34,660 nt of DNA from Gammaproteobacteria bacterium (GCA_009937525.1 JAACFE010000015.1:1-34660), one strand, 5' to 3'. Positions 10,670 through 18,236 are shown, counted from the stretch's first letter. A program made the numbers and translations. The notes: a model not told the origin generated them from the sequence alone.

Positions 10670-11146
10670 GTGCGACCGACGACCGATCTTTACGACGATT
10701 TCGAAGACGCATGCCAGACCTGTTCGCTGCAGTTTCGCAATTTCGGCGGCCGCGCAGGTTTCTTCGGCAGGATTCGAACCGTCCGATGTTTCCATGACAA
10801 TGTCCTGTTCCGACAGCTCCTGAGCGAGCCCGGAGACGGCGGCGTAATCGTCGTGGATGGCGGCGGCTCCACGGCAATGGCCCTGATGGGCGACATGCTT
10901 GCGGCAAGAGCGCAGGATAACGGCTGGGCTGGCGTCATTATCAACGGTGCCATCCGTGACTCCGCCGAGATCGCCGGCATCGATATCGGCGTCAAGGCGC
11001 TCGGGGTCAACCCCGCAAAAAGCAAGAAGAAGGGCGAAGGCGAACTGGACGTCGTACTGGAGTTCGGTGGCGCCCAATTCAGGCCTGGTGACTGGGTCTA
11101 TTGCGACGAAGACGGGGTCCTGATTTCTGCAGTCGAAATCGAGTAA
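10670..11146 (+). CDS. rraA: RraA family protein (RNase E activity regulator / HMG aldolase fold)
   Basis: A 158-residue cytoplasmic protein starting at GTG 10670 after a strong AAGGAGG (10658-10664). The fold signatures are 'VVDGGGSTAMALMGDML' (about 61-77) and 'GVIINGAIRD' (88-97), followed by 'LDVVLEFGGAQFRPGD' near the C-terminus. In E. coli, RraA binds RNase E and inhibits mRNA decay. Proteins that keep the GDxL...RD pattern (here Gly74-Leu77 and Arg96-Asp97) can instead be 4-hydroxy-4-methyl-2-oxoglutarate aldolases needing a divalent metal. Both roles remain possible; the name follows the family. It sits directly after a methyltransferase and before a broken phosphatase gene. Confidence 0.85.
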   Translation: MRPTTDLYDDFEDACQTCSLQFRNFGGRAGFFGRIRTVRCFHDNVLFRQLLSEPGDGGVIVVDGGGSTAMALMGDMLAARAQDNGWAGVIINGAIRDSAEIAGIDIGVKALGVNPAKSKKKGEGELDVVLEFGGAQFRPGDWVYCDEDGVLISAVEIE

Positions 11147-11158
11147 AAGTCTCCATCC

Positions 11159-11401
11159 GTGTCAACGCGATCGCCGGGAATCGCGACGTCGCCGAATCGC
11201 CTGCTGGTCGAGAATGATCTCGAGGCGCTTGACGAGGCCCGTGTCCGGAACATGATCGGTGAGGGCGTCGCGGTTGCTTTCGTGACGTTCGGTTACGGTC
11301 CCGAGCCGCCGGACACACACCGTCCCGACTACCGGATCGATGCGTTCTCCGACTTGCCGGCGGTCGTTGCCGGGCACTCGGCCGGCCAGGCCGTTACCTG
11401 A
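11159..11401 (+). pseudogene. gph: Truncated, internally deleted remnant of a phosphoglycolate phosphatase (HAD) gene
   Basis: An 80-codon frame (GTG 11159, TGA 11399-11401) encodes only the end of a HAD phosphatase. 'GVAVAFVTFGYGPEP' and 'DYRIDAFSDLPAVV' are typical of the last ~40 residues of phosphoglycolate phosphatase. Upstream, 'LEALDEARVRNMIG' looks like the stretch just before the 'GDS..D' motif IV. That motif and the helix after it are missing, so 'MIG' runs straight into 'EGVAVAF'. The N-terminal nucleophile half of the enzyme is absent altogether. It begins 12 nt after rraA. No catalytic function is expected; a small translated peptide cannot be excluded. Confidence 0.6.
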
Positions 11402-11411
11402 GCGTCGATCC

Positions 11412-12254
11412 TCAGCGCGAGGTCAGCGGCCAGTCGTGCCCGACCTCGAGACACTCCTCGACGAGCCACTTGAACTCCGTGAAGTCGTCCACGATCGCGT
11501 CCGGCTGGTAGGGATGCGCCGACGTGCCGGGAAATATCTTGTTGATCCAGTCGTGATCCCAGCCGGTGCCGTTGAAGAAGACGGATGTAACGCCGGCGCG
11601 CTTGGCGGCAATCACATCGGTCGTGCTGTCGCCGACATACCAGCAGTTCGGAGCCGGCTCTTCGCCGAGGTTCGCGAGCGCTTTCAGGATGGGGTCGGGA
11701 CTGGGTTTGCGCCGGCCACTGTCGTCGCCGCATACGGTCGTTTCGAACAGATCCAGCCATGCGCCGTCGTCAACCAGTGCGAACTCGCGTTCGAAAAACT
11801 CCCGGTCCCTGTTGGTCAGGATTCCGAGCCTGACGTCGAACGCGTGCATTTCGATCAGCAGGTCGACTTCCCCGCCTTCCAGTGGCTGTACTTCGCCGTA
11901 GTGATTCCGGTAGGCAGCGTTGAATGCATCGTGTGCAACGTGTTTGGCGTCCTCGTCATCGCCGAACAGGACTTCGAATATGTCGGTGCGCGAGATCCGT
12001 CGCTCAGCCTTGATCTTCGGATGCAACTGCCGATGTTCGCGCACGTAGTCGACGAGGCGCGCATCTTCGGGCGTCTTGGCCTGGTCGTGAGAGATCAGCG
12101 CATCCATCAGGCCGAGCTCGGGCAGTTTCGGTAGCACGTCGTCGACGGCATGGTACATTGCGTCGAGCGTATCGACGAGCGTTGCATGCCAGTCGAATAG
12201 CACGACGCGAGGCGCAACCAGAGCGCGAGCTGCTTCATCCAGTTCGCGTAGCAT
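11412..12254 (-). CDS. HAD-family hydrolase with DWHAT motif I
   Basis: A 280-residue cytoplasmic hydrolase of the haloacid dehalogenase superfamily. Motif I is 'VVLFDWHATLVDT', with nucleophile Asp21, but the usual acid/base Asp two residues later is His23. Motif II is 'ILTNRD' (Thr147), motif III Lys183 in 'GRRKPSPDP' and motif IV 'GDSTTD' (208-213), all intact. A helical cap domain fills about residues 35-135. ATG 12254 is preferred, with AGG a few nt upstream. The frame is open for another 75 codons, but those overlap the promoter side of the divergent lipoprotein gene and do not look like protein. Likely a phosphatase or phosphonatase-like enzyme; substrate unknown. Confidence 0.85.
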   Translation of the reverse strand: MLRELDEAARALVAPRVVLFDWHATLVDTLDAMYHAVDDVLPKLPELGLMDALISHDQAKTPEDARLVDYVREHRQLHPKIKAERRISRTDIFEVLFGDDEDAKHVAHDAFNAAYRNHYGEVQPLEGGEVDLLIEMHAFDVRLGILTNRDREFFEREFALVDDGAWLDLFETTVCGDDSGRRKPSPDPILKALANLGEEPAPNCWYVGDSTTDVIAAKRAGVTSVFFNGTGWDHDWINKIFPGTSAHPYQPDAIVDDFTEFKWLVEECLEVGHDWPLTSR

Positions 12255-12426
12255 TCTGCTTACCTGACCAGGCCTCACTCGTGTAACCGCGAGACAGTTT
12301 ACTGCGTTGGCAGCCGAAATGTCGGCCGGAAGTGCATGCATTGAGACAGACCGGCCTCGAGATGGCCGCAACATCAATGAGAGTATTGACCCGGATCGGA
12401 TGCCGGCTGCAATGGATAGAATACGC

Positions 12427-13113
12427 ATGATGCGACACTTGAAAATCCTACTGCTGTGCCTCGCGGTAACGGCCTGCACAACCGCGGGGTCCGTTATCGA
12501 CGAGCAGATGTTGCGGGTCGACGGCGATATGCCGGCCGATTTCAGCGGCGCCTGGGAGCGGGATTACTCGCGCGGCGACGATGTCAACCAGGTACTCCGG
12601 GACATCTATTACTACTTGAGCCGCACGTCGGCAGACCGGGCATATACGACTCGCCCGGGGCCCGTGCAACCGTCGTCCCGTGACATGCAATCGATAACGG
12701 CGCTCGCGCGCCTTGCGGAACTCATCACGCGGCCGCAGGTGCTGACGATCTCGCAAAACGACCATGAGATCACGGTCGATCGCAAGGATGACTTTTCCCT
12801 GCTGTGTGCATTCTATGACGGGGTCGCCAAGGGAACGGAAAGCGACTACGGCACCGAGATCTGCGGCTGGGACGGCGACCAGCTCGTGTCTCACCTGGTA
12901 CTGCCGGACGGCCTGCAGGTGACGCATCGTTTCACCGTTTCCGAAGACCGGGAACAATTGCGTGTGGTTACGACGGTTTCGTCGAGCACCGCGCGCATGC
13001 CGTTTACGCTGAGTCGCTTCTACAAGAAGTTCGAACGGCTGCCGCCGGATTTCAACTGTGTCGAGACGCTGAGCATGAAGCGGGTTTGCAGCACTGGCGA
13101 GATCGAGCTGTGA
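12427..13113 (+). CDS. Predicted lipoprotein of unknown function
   Basis: A 228-residue protein with a lipoprotein signal peptide: positive start 'MMRHLK', hydrophobic 'ILLLCLAVTA' and lipobox 'VTAC', so the mature protein would begin with a lipidated cysteine near residue 17. The mature part contains 'DFSGAWERDYSRGDDVN', which resembles secreted proteins of unknown function with a 'SGxWxxD' opening, and a beta-rich middle with 'LTISQNDHEITVDR'. ATG 12427 or 12430 are both possible; an upstream in-frame ATG at 12307 would destroy the signal. The stop overlaps the start of the next gene (GTGA, 13110-13113), so the two are translationally coupled and probably act together in the envelope. No function is recognised. 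Confidence 0.75.
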   Translation: MMRHLKILLLCLAVTACTTAGSVIDEQMLRVDGDMPADFSGAWERDYSRGDDVNQVLRDIYYYLSRTSADRAYTTRPGPVQPSSRDMQSITALARLAELITRPQVLTISQNDHEITVDRKDDFSLLCAFYDGVAKGTESDYGTEICGWDGDQLVSHLVLPDGLQVTHRFTVSEDREQLRVVTTVSSSTARMPFTLSRFYKKFERLPPDFNCVETLSMKRVCSTGEIEL

Positions 13114-14186
13114 CCCCCGGTTCCAGGTTCCTGCTGCTGATCCTGACGGGCATCATGCTGCAGTTCCCGGCGATAACCCATTCGCGCGACATTACGGCGC
13201 TCAACGTCTCGATATCCGTGTTCGAGCCGGGTGTACCGGACGATCGGTCGCTCCATCGCGACCTGCAAATATTCCCCAGAATCCGCGATGTCGAGGCAAA
13301 GTTCCTGCCATTCGTGCTGCGAGAGACGCTCGTCGGGACCGGAGAGTGGGGCGCAGTCCGGGTCGTTACGCGGCCGGACAGGGCCGCCGAAGTCGCGATA
13401 AGCGGGTCGATCGTCTTTTCCGATGGCGAACGGCTCGAACTCCGGATTCGTGCGGTCGACGCGACAGGGGGCGAATGGTTTGACAGGGTTTTCTCGAGCC
13501 GCCTGGCGCCGGACGTGGACGGCGCCGATGCGGATGCCGTGTACGGGCGAGCCGGGCTATATGACGAGATTGCGGAGAGCCTGCGAGTGGCCAGGGACCG
13601 GCTGGACGACCGCGCGATCAACCGGATCATCGAGACGTCGTTGTTACGCTACGCGACCGAGCTGGCGCCATCCGCGTTCGGGCAGTACCTGACGGAAAGC
13701 GATGACGGCAGGTTCTCGATCGAGCGTCTGCCCGCTCGAAACGACCCGATGCTCGACCGGATCGAACGCATACGCCTGACCGAGTACGTGATCACCGATA
13801 CCGTGGACGCGAAGTTCCGCGAACTGCACGAGGAGATTGCGTCTACCTATGCGCTGTGGCGCGAGTACCGGCGCAAGTCGGTCGAATACGACAGGCAGAA
13901 CGCGACACGGGCCGAGGAAACCCGCCTGGATGCGCCGCGCGGCAGTTACGAGGCCATCAAGAACCTGTACGACAATTACAGGTGGGACCGGGAGACGGCG
14001 CAGGAACAGGATCGGCTGGCCATCGCCTTCAATAATGAAGTAGGGCCGGTCGTCGACGTGATGGAGGCACGCATCGCTGAGCTGGAACGGTGGGTCGACG
14101 AAAAATACGCCGAATGGCACAGGCTTCTGGAGGAACTGTTCGAAGTCGAGACCACACTGAACCGTGTCGAATCCGCGAATCCTTAG
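13110..14186 (+). CDS. Exported protein with C-terminal coiled coil, coupled to the lipoprotein gene (unknown function)
   Basis: A 358-residue protein starting at GTG 13110, overlapping the lipoprotein stop by 4 nt. Residues 1-25 form a signal peptide or anchor ('RFLLLILTGIMLQFPAITHS'). Residues 28-150 form a mixed beta domain ('ALNVSISVFEPG', then 'EVAISGSIVFSDGERLELRIRAVDATGGEW') that looks like an envelope-lipoprotein-type ligand domain. From about 225 to 355 the sequence is strongly charged and helical with heptad spacing ('MEARIAELERWVDEKYAEWHR'), a likely coiled coil. I do not recognise a named family. With its lipoprotein partner it may form a periplasmic or outer-membrane-attached complex; this is inference from the coupling and signals. 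Confidence 0.7.
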   Translation: MTPGSRFLLLILTGIMLQFPAITHSRDITALNVSISVFEPGVPDDRSLHRDLQIFPRIRDVEAKFLPFVLRETLVGTGEWGAVRVVTRPDRAAEVAISGSIVFSDGERLELRIRAVDATGGEWFDRVFSSRLAPDVDGADADAVYGRAGLYDEIAESLRVARDRLDDRAINRIIETSLLRYATELAPSAFGQYLTESDDGRFSIERLPARNDPMLDRIERIRLTEYVITDTVDAKFRELHEEIASTYALWREYRRKSVEYDRQNATRAEETRLDAPRGSYEAIKNLYDNYRWDRETAQEQDRLAIAFNNEVGPVVDVMEARIAELERWVDEKYAEWHRLLEELFEVETTLNRVESANP

Positions 14187-14209
14187 AAGCGAGCCGGGGG
14201 CACGACCAG

Positions 14210-14243
14210 GTCGGAGTGGCGCCTCGAAGACCGCTCCTACAGC
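14210..14243 (-). repeat. REP-like 'TAGGAGCGG' palindromic element
   Basis: On the minus strand this reads CTGTAGGAGCGGTCTTCGAG followed by GCGCCACTCCGAC. The ends pair imperfectly (GGAGTGG 14213-14219 with CCGCTCC 14231-14237). The phrase TGTAGGAGCGG plus a stem is a hallmark of repetitive extragenic palindromes in many gammaproteobacteria. It lies between the convergent ends of the coiled-coil gene and the FKBP gene, the usual location. I saw no second copy in the window. Confidence 0.55.
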
Positions 14244-14254
14244 GCCGAATGTGC

Positions 14255-14683
14255 CTACTTGATGTCGACGAGTTCGATATCGAAGCTAAGCGCCTGGCCC
14301 GCGAGCGGGTGGTTGGCGTCGACCGTGACGGTTTCTTCGTTCACGGCCGTCACCATGAACTGCATGACCTGGCCGTCAGGGCTGTTGCTCTGCAGGGCCA
14401 TTCCTGCCTTCGGATCGAGATCCTCCGGCAGCAGGCTGCGATCGACTTCCTGGACCAGCTGGTCATGTCGCTGGCCGTAGGCATCTTCGGCTTCAATGCG
14501 AACGCTCTTGCTGTCGCCGACTGCCATTCCTTCGACGGCCTTGTCGAAACCGGGGATGACCTGGCCGCTGCCGACTTCGAATTCGAGCGGGTCCCGGCCC
14601 GATGACGAATCGAACTGGCTTCCGTCGTCGAGCGTGCCGGTGTAGTGGATCTTGACGGTGTCTCCTGATTTTGCGTGACTCAT
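14255..14683 (-). CDS. FKBP-type peptidyl-prolyl cis-trans isomerase with insert-in-flap domain (SlyD/SlpA-like)
   Basis: A 142-residue cytoplasmic proline isomerase and chaperone. 'GDTVKIHYTGTLDDGSQFDSS' at residues 7-27 and 'QVIPGFDKAVEGM' (about 41-53) are the FKBP core. 'DAYGQRHDQLVQEVDRSLLPE' starts the insert-in-flap chaperone domain. 'DANHPLAGQALSFDIELVDI' closes the FKBP fold at the C-terminus. Unlike SlyD there is no His-rich metal-binding tail, so it is closer to SlpA or short FKBP proteins. ATG 14683 has GGAG 7 nt upstream. It lies downstream of the cold-shock gene, separated from it by a terminator hairpin. Confidence 0.9.
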   Translation of the reverse strand: MSHAKSGDTVKIHYTGTLDDGSQFDSSSGRDPLEFEVGSGQVIPGFDKAVEGMAVGDSKSVRIEAEDAYGQRHDQLVQEVDRSLLPEDLDPKAGMALQSNSPDGQVMQFMVTAVNEETVTVDANHPLAGQALSFDIELVDIK

Positions 14684-14746
14684 GTGGGTTCTCCAAAGAC
14701 TGGCGAGTGTGTCGCCTGAGGCCGGGGCGGAGCCGCCCGGCACCAG

Positions 14747-14775
14747 CAGAAAGGGCCCCATCGGGGCCCTTTCTG
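14747..14775 (-). terminator. Intrinsic terminator downstream of the cold-shock gene
   Basis: A perfect 13-bp inverted repeat (CAGAAAGGGCCCC 14747-14759 / GGGGCCCTTTCTG 14763-14775) with a 3-nt loop. It follows the stop of the minus-strand cold-shock gene by 19 nt. The T-rich part lies inside the end of the stem (CCCTTTCTG). It should separate cold-shock transcription from the FKBP gene. Confidence 0.8.
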
Positions 14776-14794
14776 GTTCAAGCGGAAATGATGC

Positions 14795-15001
14795 TCACAG
14801 GGCTACGATGTTTGCAGCCTGAGGGCCTTTCTGGCCCTGAGTGATCTCGAACTGCACCTTCTGGCCCTCGACGAGCGTCTTGAAGCCCTCGCCCTGGATC
14901 GCGCTGAAATGCGCAAATACGTCGGGGCCATTCTCCTGCTCGATGAAGCCGAAGCCCTTGGCTTCGTTGAACCATTTCACGGTGCCTGTTGTGGTAGACA
15001 T
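14795..15001 (-). CDS. Cold-shock protein (CspA family)
   Basis: A 68-residue single cold-shock domain that binds single-stranded RNA and DNA and melts mRNA secondary structure. RNP1 'KGFGFI' is at residues 15-20 and RNP2 'DVFAHFSAI' at 27-35. The C-terminus '[10 protein letters not shown]' is typical. Normal family length. It has its own promoter 166 nt upstream and a long untranslated leader, the usual arrangement for cold-regulated csp genes. Which csp paralogue it is cannot be said. Confidence 0.95.
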   Translation of the reverse strand: MSTTTGTVKWFNEAKGFGFIEQENGPDVFAHFSAIQGEGFKTLVEGQKVQFEITQGQKGPQAANIVAL

Positions 15002-15166
15002 AGTGTTTTCCTGATTGATCGATTAATAACAGCCCTCTCCAAGGGCCGGTGAAGCTGGAAGTGTTGCTAGTACTTATGAAATACCGTACGAGGTACTACG
15101 GAAGAAACTTCTGAAGGGACTTCGAAATGGTGTGCATAGTCAAAAGCGCACTTACAGGCAGGATCG
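15002..15166 (-). promoter_or_regulatory. Long 5' leader of the cold-shock mRNA (possible thermosensor)
   Basis: If transcription starts about 6 nt past the -10 element, the csp mRNA carries a leader of roughly 160 nt with no gene in it. Several short inverted repeats are visible, for example GGCCCTT/AAGGGC around 15032-15046 and GTACCTCGTAC around 15087-15097. CspA mRNAs of other proteobacteria have leaders of this size that refold with temperature. The function here is inferred from length and position only. Confidence 0.45.
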
Positions 15167-15194
15167 AGTATAGGCTGTTGAGGCCCTGAGTCAA
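15167..15194 (-). promoter_or_regulatory. Sigma-70 promoter of the cold-shock gene
   Basis: Read on the minus strand: -35 TTGACT (15189-15194), 16-nt spacer, -10 TATACT (15167-15172). Each hexamer has 5 of 6 consensus bases. It is the best promoter-like sequence in the window and lies at the expected distance for a long csp leader. Confidence 0.7.
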
Positions 15195-15262
15195 GGCCAC
15201 CAGGCGCGGTGCCGATGGCCCCGCGCGTCGAAAATGTCCCGGTTTTCAGAGACTAGCGCTTG

Positions 15263-16210
15263 CTATGGGCCCCAGTCGAGCGCGTCCTCCTGCACTTCGA
15301 GCCGGATGCGGCTCCAGGCCAGTCTGATGTCGTCCGGCTCCCCGCTGACACCGAGCTTGAAGTTGCCGAGATCGAGTTCATCGGCCGGGCGCATCAGCAG
15401 CTGCGCCATGCTTTGTGCCGCCTCGTGGGTTTCCAGCATACGCGACTGCCAGCGGCCGAATACCTTCGGGTTGTCGGCATAAGCCTCGGTCATGCCGGTG
15501 CGGATGAACGGGAACATGATGCAGCAGGCGCTCACCATCTCCGATGCGCTGCCGAGGTTGACACGGAGAATCTCGGGCAGACGCAGCACCGCCCAGTTGG
15601 CGACGACGTACCCGGGCACGGCCATGCCGGGCTCGATGGCCTGCATCGAGGAAACGTACACCAGTTGCAAGGGGTTCTTGTGGTAGACGGCCTCTCCCGC
15701 CCACAGATGTGTCCAGGACACGAAGCCCTGGATCTTCGTATCCATGACGAGACGCGATTCGTGCAGGTTATCCATGAAAGACTGACGCACCCGTACCCGG
15801 CGTTCCGCTCGACTCTCGCCTTCCTTTTCGGGCAATGCACGGCCGAAGCGGTAGCCTTTCTCCGAGAGCCCGGAGTTGCAGACGATAATGTCGGGACACT
15901 TGCCGCCCATGTGTTCGATGATGTAGCTGCGCGAGGCCCACAGGTCCGACAGGCTGGTTACGTCGGCCTGCAGTGCAAATGCGTCAACGCCGCGATCGCG
16001 TATCGCGTCGACAAGATCGAACCCGTCTCTGTAGCTGCTGTGGAAATGGACGCCAACCGAGGCAGCGCCGTTGGCGGCTGCGGCAAGGGCCAGCGCCTGG
16101 CCGATCCCTCCGTCCTTCCCTGAACCCGTAATAAGCACTCGTTTGCCAGCAAAGGCGGGGTGATATGCTTCACCAAATTCGAACTTATTGATATCCGCCG
16201 TGAACGCCAT
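15263..16210 (-). CDS. Short-chain dehydrogenase/reductase-like protein lacking the catalytic lysine
   Basis: A 315-residue Rossmann protein. The nucleotide-binding loop is 'ITGSGKDGGIG' (27-37). 'QADVT' (81-85) and 'CNSGLS' (111-116) correspond to the DV and NxG motifs. Ser188 and Tyr201 are 13 residues apart as in the SDR catalytic site, but the position four after Tyr, normally Lys, is Asn205 ('GYVVAN'). The region 120-180 is a larger insert than in simple SDRs. It may be a reductase using another proton relay, or a non-enzymatic SDR. ATG 16210. It is divergent from the ion-channel gene and separated from the cold-shock promoter by about 70 nt. Confidence 0.8.
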   Translation of the reverse strand: MAFTADINKFEFGEAYHPAFAGKRVLITGSGKDGGIGQALALAAAANGAASVGVHFHSSYRDGFDLVDAIRDRGVDAFALQADVTSLSDLWASRSYIIEHMGGKCPDIIVCNSGLSEKGYRFGRALPEKEGESRAERRVRVRQSFMDNLHESRLVMDTKIQGFVSWTHLWAGEAVYHKNPLQLVYVSSMQAIEPGMAVPGYVVANWAVLRLPEILRVNLGSASEMVSACCIMFPFIRTGMTEAYADNPKVFGRWQSRMLETHEAAQSMAQLLMRPADELDLGNFKLGVSGEPDDIRLAWSRIRLEVQEDALDWGP

Positions 16211-16344
16211 CGTGTATGCCTCCCGTATACGCCGCCGAGGCCCAAGGGTACCTCAGAATACGCAGCGCTTGGGGCGGTCTTAGCCGATGGTCTAAAGGCG
16301 GAGTCGTCACTCGCCCGCAATTCGGATTTTCGAGGGGACCAGCG

Positions 16345-16815
16345 ATGATGGGACGAAGATTTCGACGATTTATCGGGGAGATCATCAACCGGACACTGTT
16401 CCTGCAGATGGTCGCTTTGCTGGCGATTCTATGGATGGCGTTCTCAGCTGCCATATTCCTGGTGGAGCGTGGTGTCGAGGGCAGCGCCATCCGGTCGTTC
16501 GGCGATGCGCTGTACTGGGGCATCGCCGCACTGTCCACCGCGGGCATCGCGGATTCCCCCGTAACCGGTGCCTCGAAGCTGATCGGGGGAGTGTGGATCA
16601 TTATCGGATCCGTGTTGTTCTTCGGCATCATCGTCAGCACGGTAACCGCGTATTTCATGCGGCCGGTGCAACGGCCGCCGGACCAGCTTATCGAATCCAT
16701 CGAATACAGCCTCGAGGAACTCGATCAACTTTCGGTCGAAGAACTCGATCTCCTGAAGGAGACCGTCGATACCCTCATCGAACACGTGGAGCACATAAAG
16801 AGCCAGCGGCAATAG
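16345..16815 (+). CDS. Two-helix ion channel subunit with atypical selectivity filter
   Basis: A 156-residue inner-membrane protein of the Ion_trans_2 (KcsA-like) type. Helix 1 is at about residues 20-41, a pore helix and filter at 52-72, helix 2 at about 79-104. A charged cytoplasmic helix ('SIEYSLEELDQLSVEELDLLKETVDTL') follows to the end. The filter reads TAGIAD (65-70) where potassium channels have TVGYGD: Thr, Gly and Asp are kept but the Tyr-Gly pair is Ile-Ala. ATG 16345 has GAGGGG 7 nt upstream; a longer open frame from 16216 is rejected as unconvincing. It probably forms a tetrameric cation channel of uncertain selectivity. The glutamate-type dehydrogenase gene follows 104 nt later. 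Confidence 0.8.
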   Translation: MMGRRFRRFIGEIINRTLFLQMVALLAILWMAFSAAIFLVERGVEGSAIRSFGDALYWGIAALSTAGIADSPVTGASKLIGGVWIIIGSVLFFGIIVSTVTAYFMRPVQRPPDQLIESIEYSLEELDQLSVEELDLLKETVDTLIEHVEHIKSQRQ

Positions 16816-16919
16816 AATTTCCCCGGCGGGGCGACCCAGTACGCGATAGTACGTAGCGCGATGGCGCCGCAGAGGTGACATCATGTGAGAAAGGTGTTTG
16901 CCCTGAGAGGAGAGACGGC

Positions 16920-18236
16920 ATGAGCAACGCCGCTGGGGCCGACAACGGCCTTGACCTCTATGTCATAGCGCAGCAGCAGTTCGATCGGGCCTTGTCCTGG
17001 ATCGATGACCTGAAGTCCGGACTCATCGATTATCTCGTAACGCCCAAGCGCACCGTGCACGTGCGCTTCCCCATCCACATGGACGATGATTCGGTGCGGA
17101 CCTTCCACGGATTCCGGGTCCTGCACAACACCGCGCGCGGACCCGGAAAGGGGGGCATCCGCTATCACCCCGACGTAACGGAGCACGAAGTTGAGGCGCT
17201 GGCGGCATTGATGACGTGGAAGACAGCGCTCGTCGACGTGCCGTTCGGAGGCGCGAAGGGTGGTGTCGTCTGCAATCCCAAGGAACTCAGCCGTGCCGAG
17301 CTGCGCCGCATCACTCGTCGGTTCGTGATCGAACTCGGCGATGCGATCGGCCCGTACACCGACATTCCGGCTCCGGACGTGTACACCGACGAGCAAACGA
17401 TGGCGTGGGTCTATGACACCTTCGACATATTTCACAGGGGTCAGAACAATCGCGCCGTCGTCACGGGCAAACCGCTGCGCCTGGGCGGATCGCTGGGTCG
17501 TGATGCGGCGACAGGGCGCGGCTGCCTGAACGCAACCGAGCGCTTCCTCGGACTCGGCATGTGCGAGGGCCTCGAGAGCATCGACGGGCTCCGAGTCGCG
17601 ATTCAGGGGCTCGGTAACGTGGGCTCGAACGCCATGCGCCTCTTCCACGAAGCGGGGGCGAAAATCCTCTGTGTATCCGATTCGCAGGGTGGCGTCGCCG
17701 ACGAGGATGGCCTGGATCCCGAGGAAGTGATGGCGCACAAGGCCGAAAACGGCACCGTCGTCGGACTACCGGAGACAAAGACGATTACGAACGAGGACCT
17801 GCTGACCTGCGATTGCGACATATTGATACCCGCGGCGCTCGAGTGCCAGATCCTCGCGGAGAATGCCGATCAGGTCCGGGCAAAACTGGTCGTGGAAGCA
17901 GCGAACGCACCCGTGAGCCCCGAGGCCGATGAGATCCTGCAGGAAAGGGGCGTGGTCGTACTGCCGGACATCGTCGCGAACGGAGGAGGTGTCGTCGTCA
18001 GCTATTTCGAGTGGGTCCAGAATCTCGAGAACCAGCAGTGGCCGCTCGACGAGGTGGAAAGCAAGCTGAAACAGAAGATGGAGGCTACGATCGACGCGAT
18101 CGTGGCACGCTGGCAGCACATCCGGGACAACAACGATCGCGGCGACGGAAAATCGCCGACGCTTCGCGATGCGGCGCTCGTCGAGGCCATTCGGCGACTG
18201 TCCGAGGTGATCCTGCAGCGCGACATCTGGATGTAG
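16920..18236 (+). CDS. gdhA: Glu/Leu/Phe/Val dehydrogenase (NAD(P)-glutamate dehydrogenase type)
   Basis: A 438-residue cytoplasmic enzyme that interconverts an amino acid, most likely glutamate, with its 2-oxo acid and ammonia. The N-terminal dimerisation domain has 'GPGKGGIRYHP' (Lys77 region). Lys101 ('TWKTAL') and catalytic Lys113 ('GGAKGGV') follow, with the active-site Asp in 'PAPDVYTDE'. The Rossmann dinucleotide fold holds 'IQGLGNVGSN', and 'DIVANGGGVVVSYFEW' is the family signature near the C-terminus. ATG 16920 is preceded by AGGAG at 7 nt; an in-frame ATG at 16875 is not needed. The gdhA symbol is a best guess, since leucine or other specificity cannot be read directly. Confidence 0.88.
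   Translation: MSNAAGADNGLDLYVIAQQQFDRALSWIDDLKSGLIDYLVTPKRTVHVRFPIHMDDDSVRTFHGFRVLHNTARGPGKGGIRYHPDVTEHEVEALAALMTWKTALVDVPFGGAKGGVVCNPKELSRAELRRITRRFVIELGDAIGPYTDIPAPDVYTDEQTMAWVYDTFDIFHRGQNNRAVVTGKPLRLGGSLGRDAATGRGCLNATERFLGLGMCEGLESIDGLRVAIQGLGNVGSNAMRLFHEAGAKILCVSDSQGGVADEDGLDPEEVMAHKAENGTVVGLPETKTITNEDLLTCDCDILIPAALECQILAENADQVRAKLVVEAANAPVSPEADEILQERGVVVLPDIVANGGGVVVSYFEWVQNLENQQWPLDEVESKLKQKMEATIDAIVARWQHIRDNNDRGDGKSPTLRDAALVEAIRRLSEVILQRDIWM

Noticed and set aside
12255-12479. 75-codon N-terminal extension of the HAD hydrolase
   Set aside because: The sequence looks non-coding, overlaps the start region of the divergent lipoprotein gene, and motif I sits at the normal distance from Met at 12254.
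16216-16344. Upstream in-frame extension of the ion channel
   Set aside because: No hydrophobic or conserved features; ATG 16345 has a good ribosome site and starts just before the amphipathic N-terminal helix.
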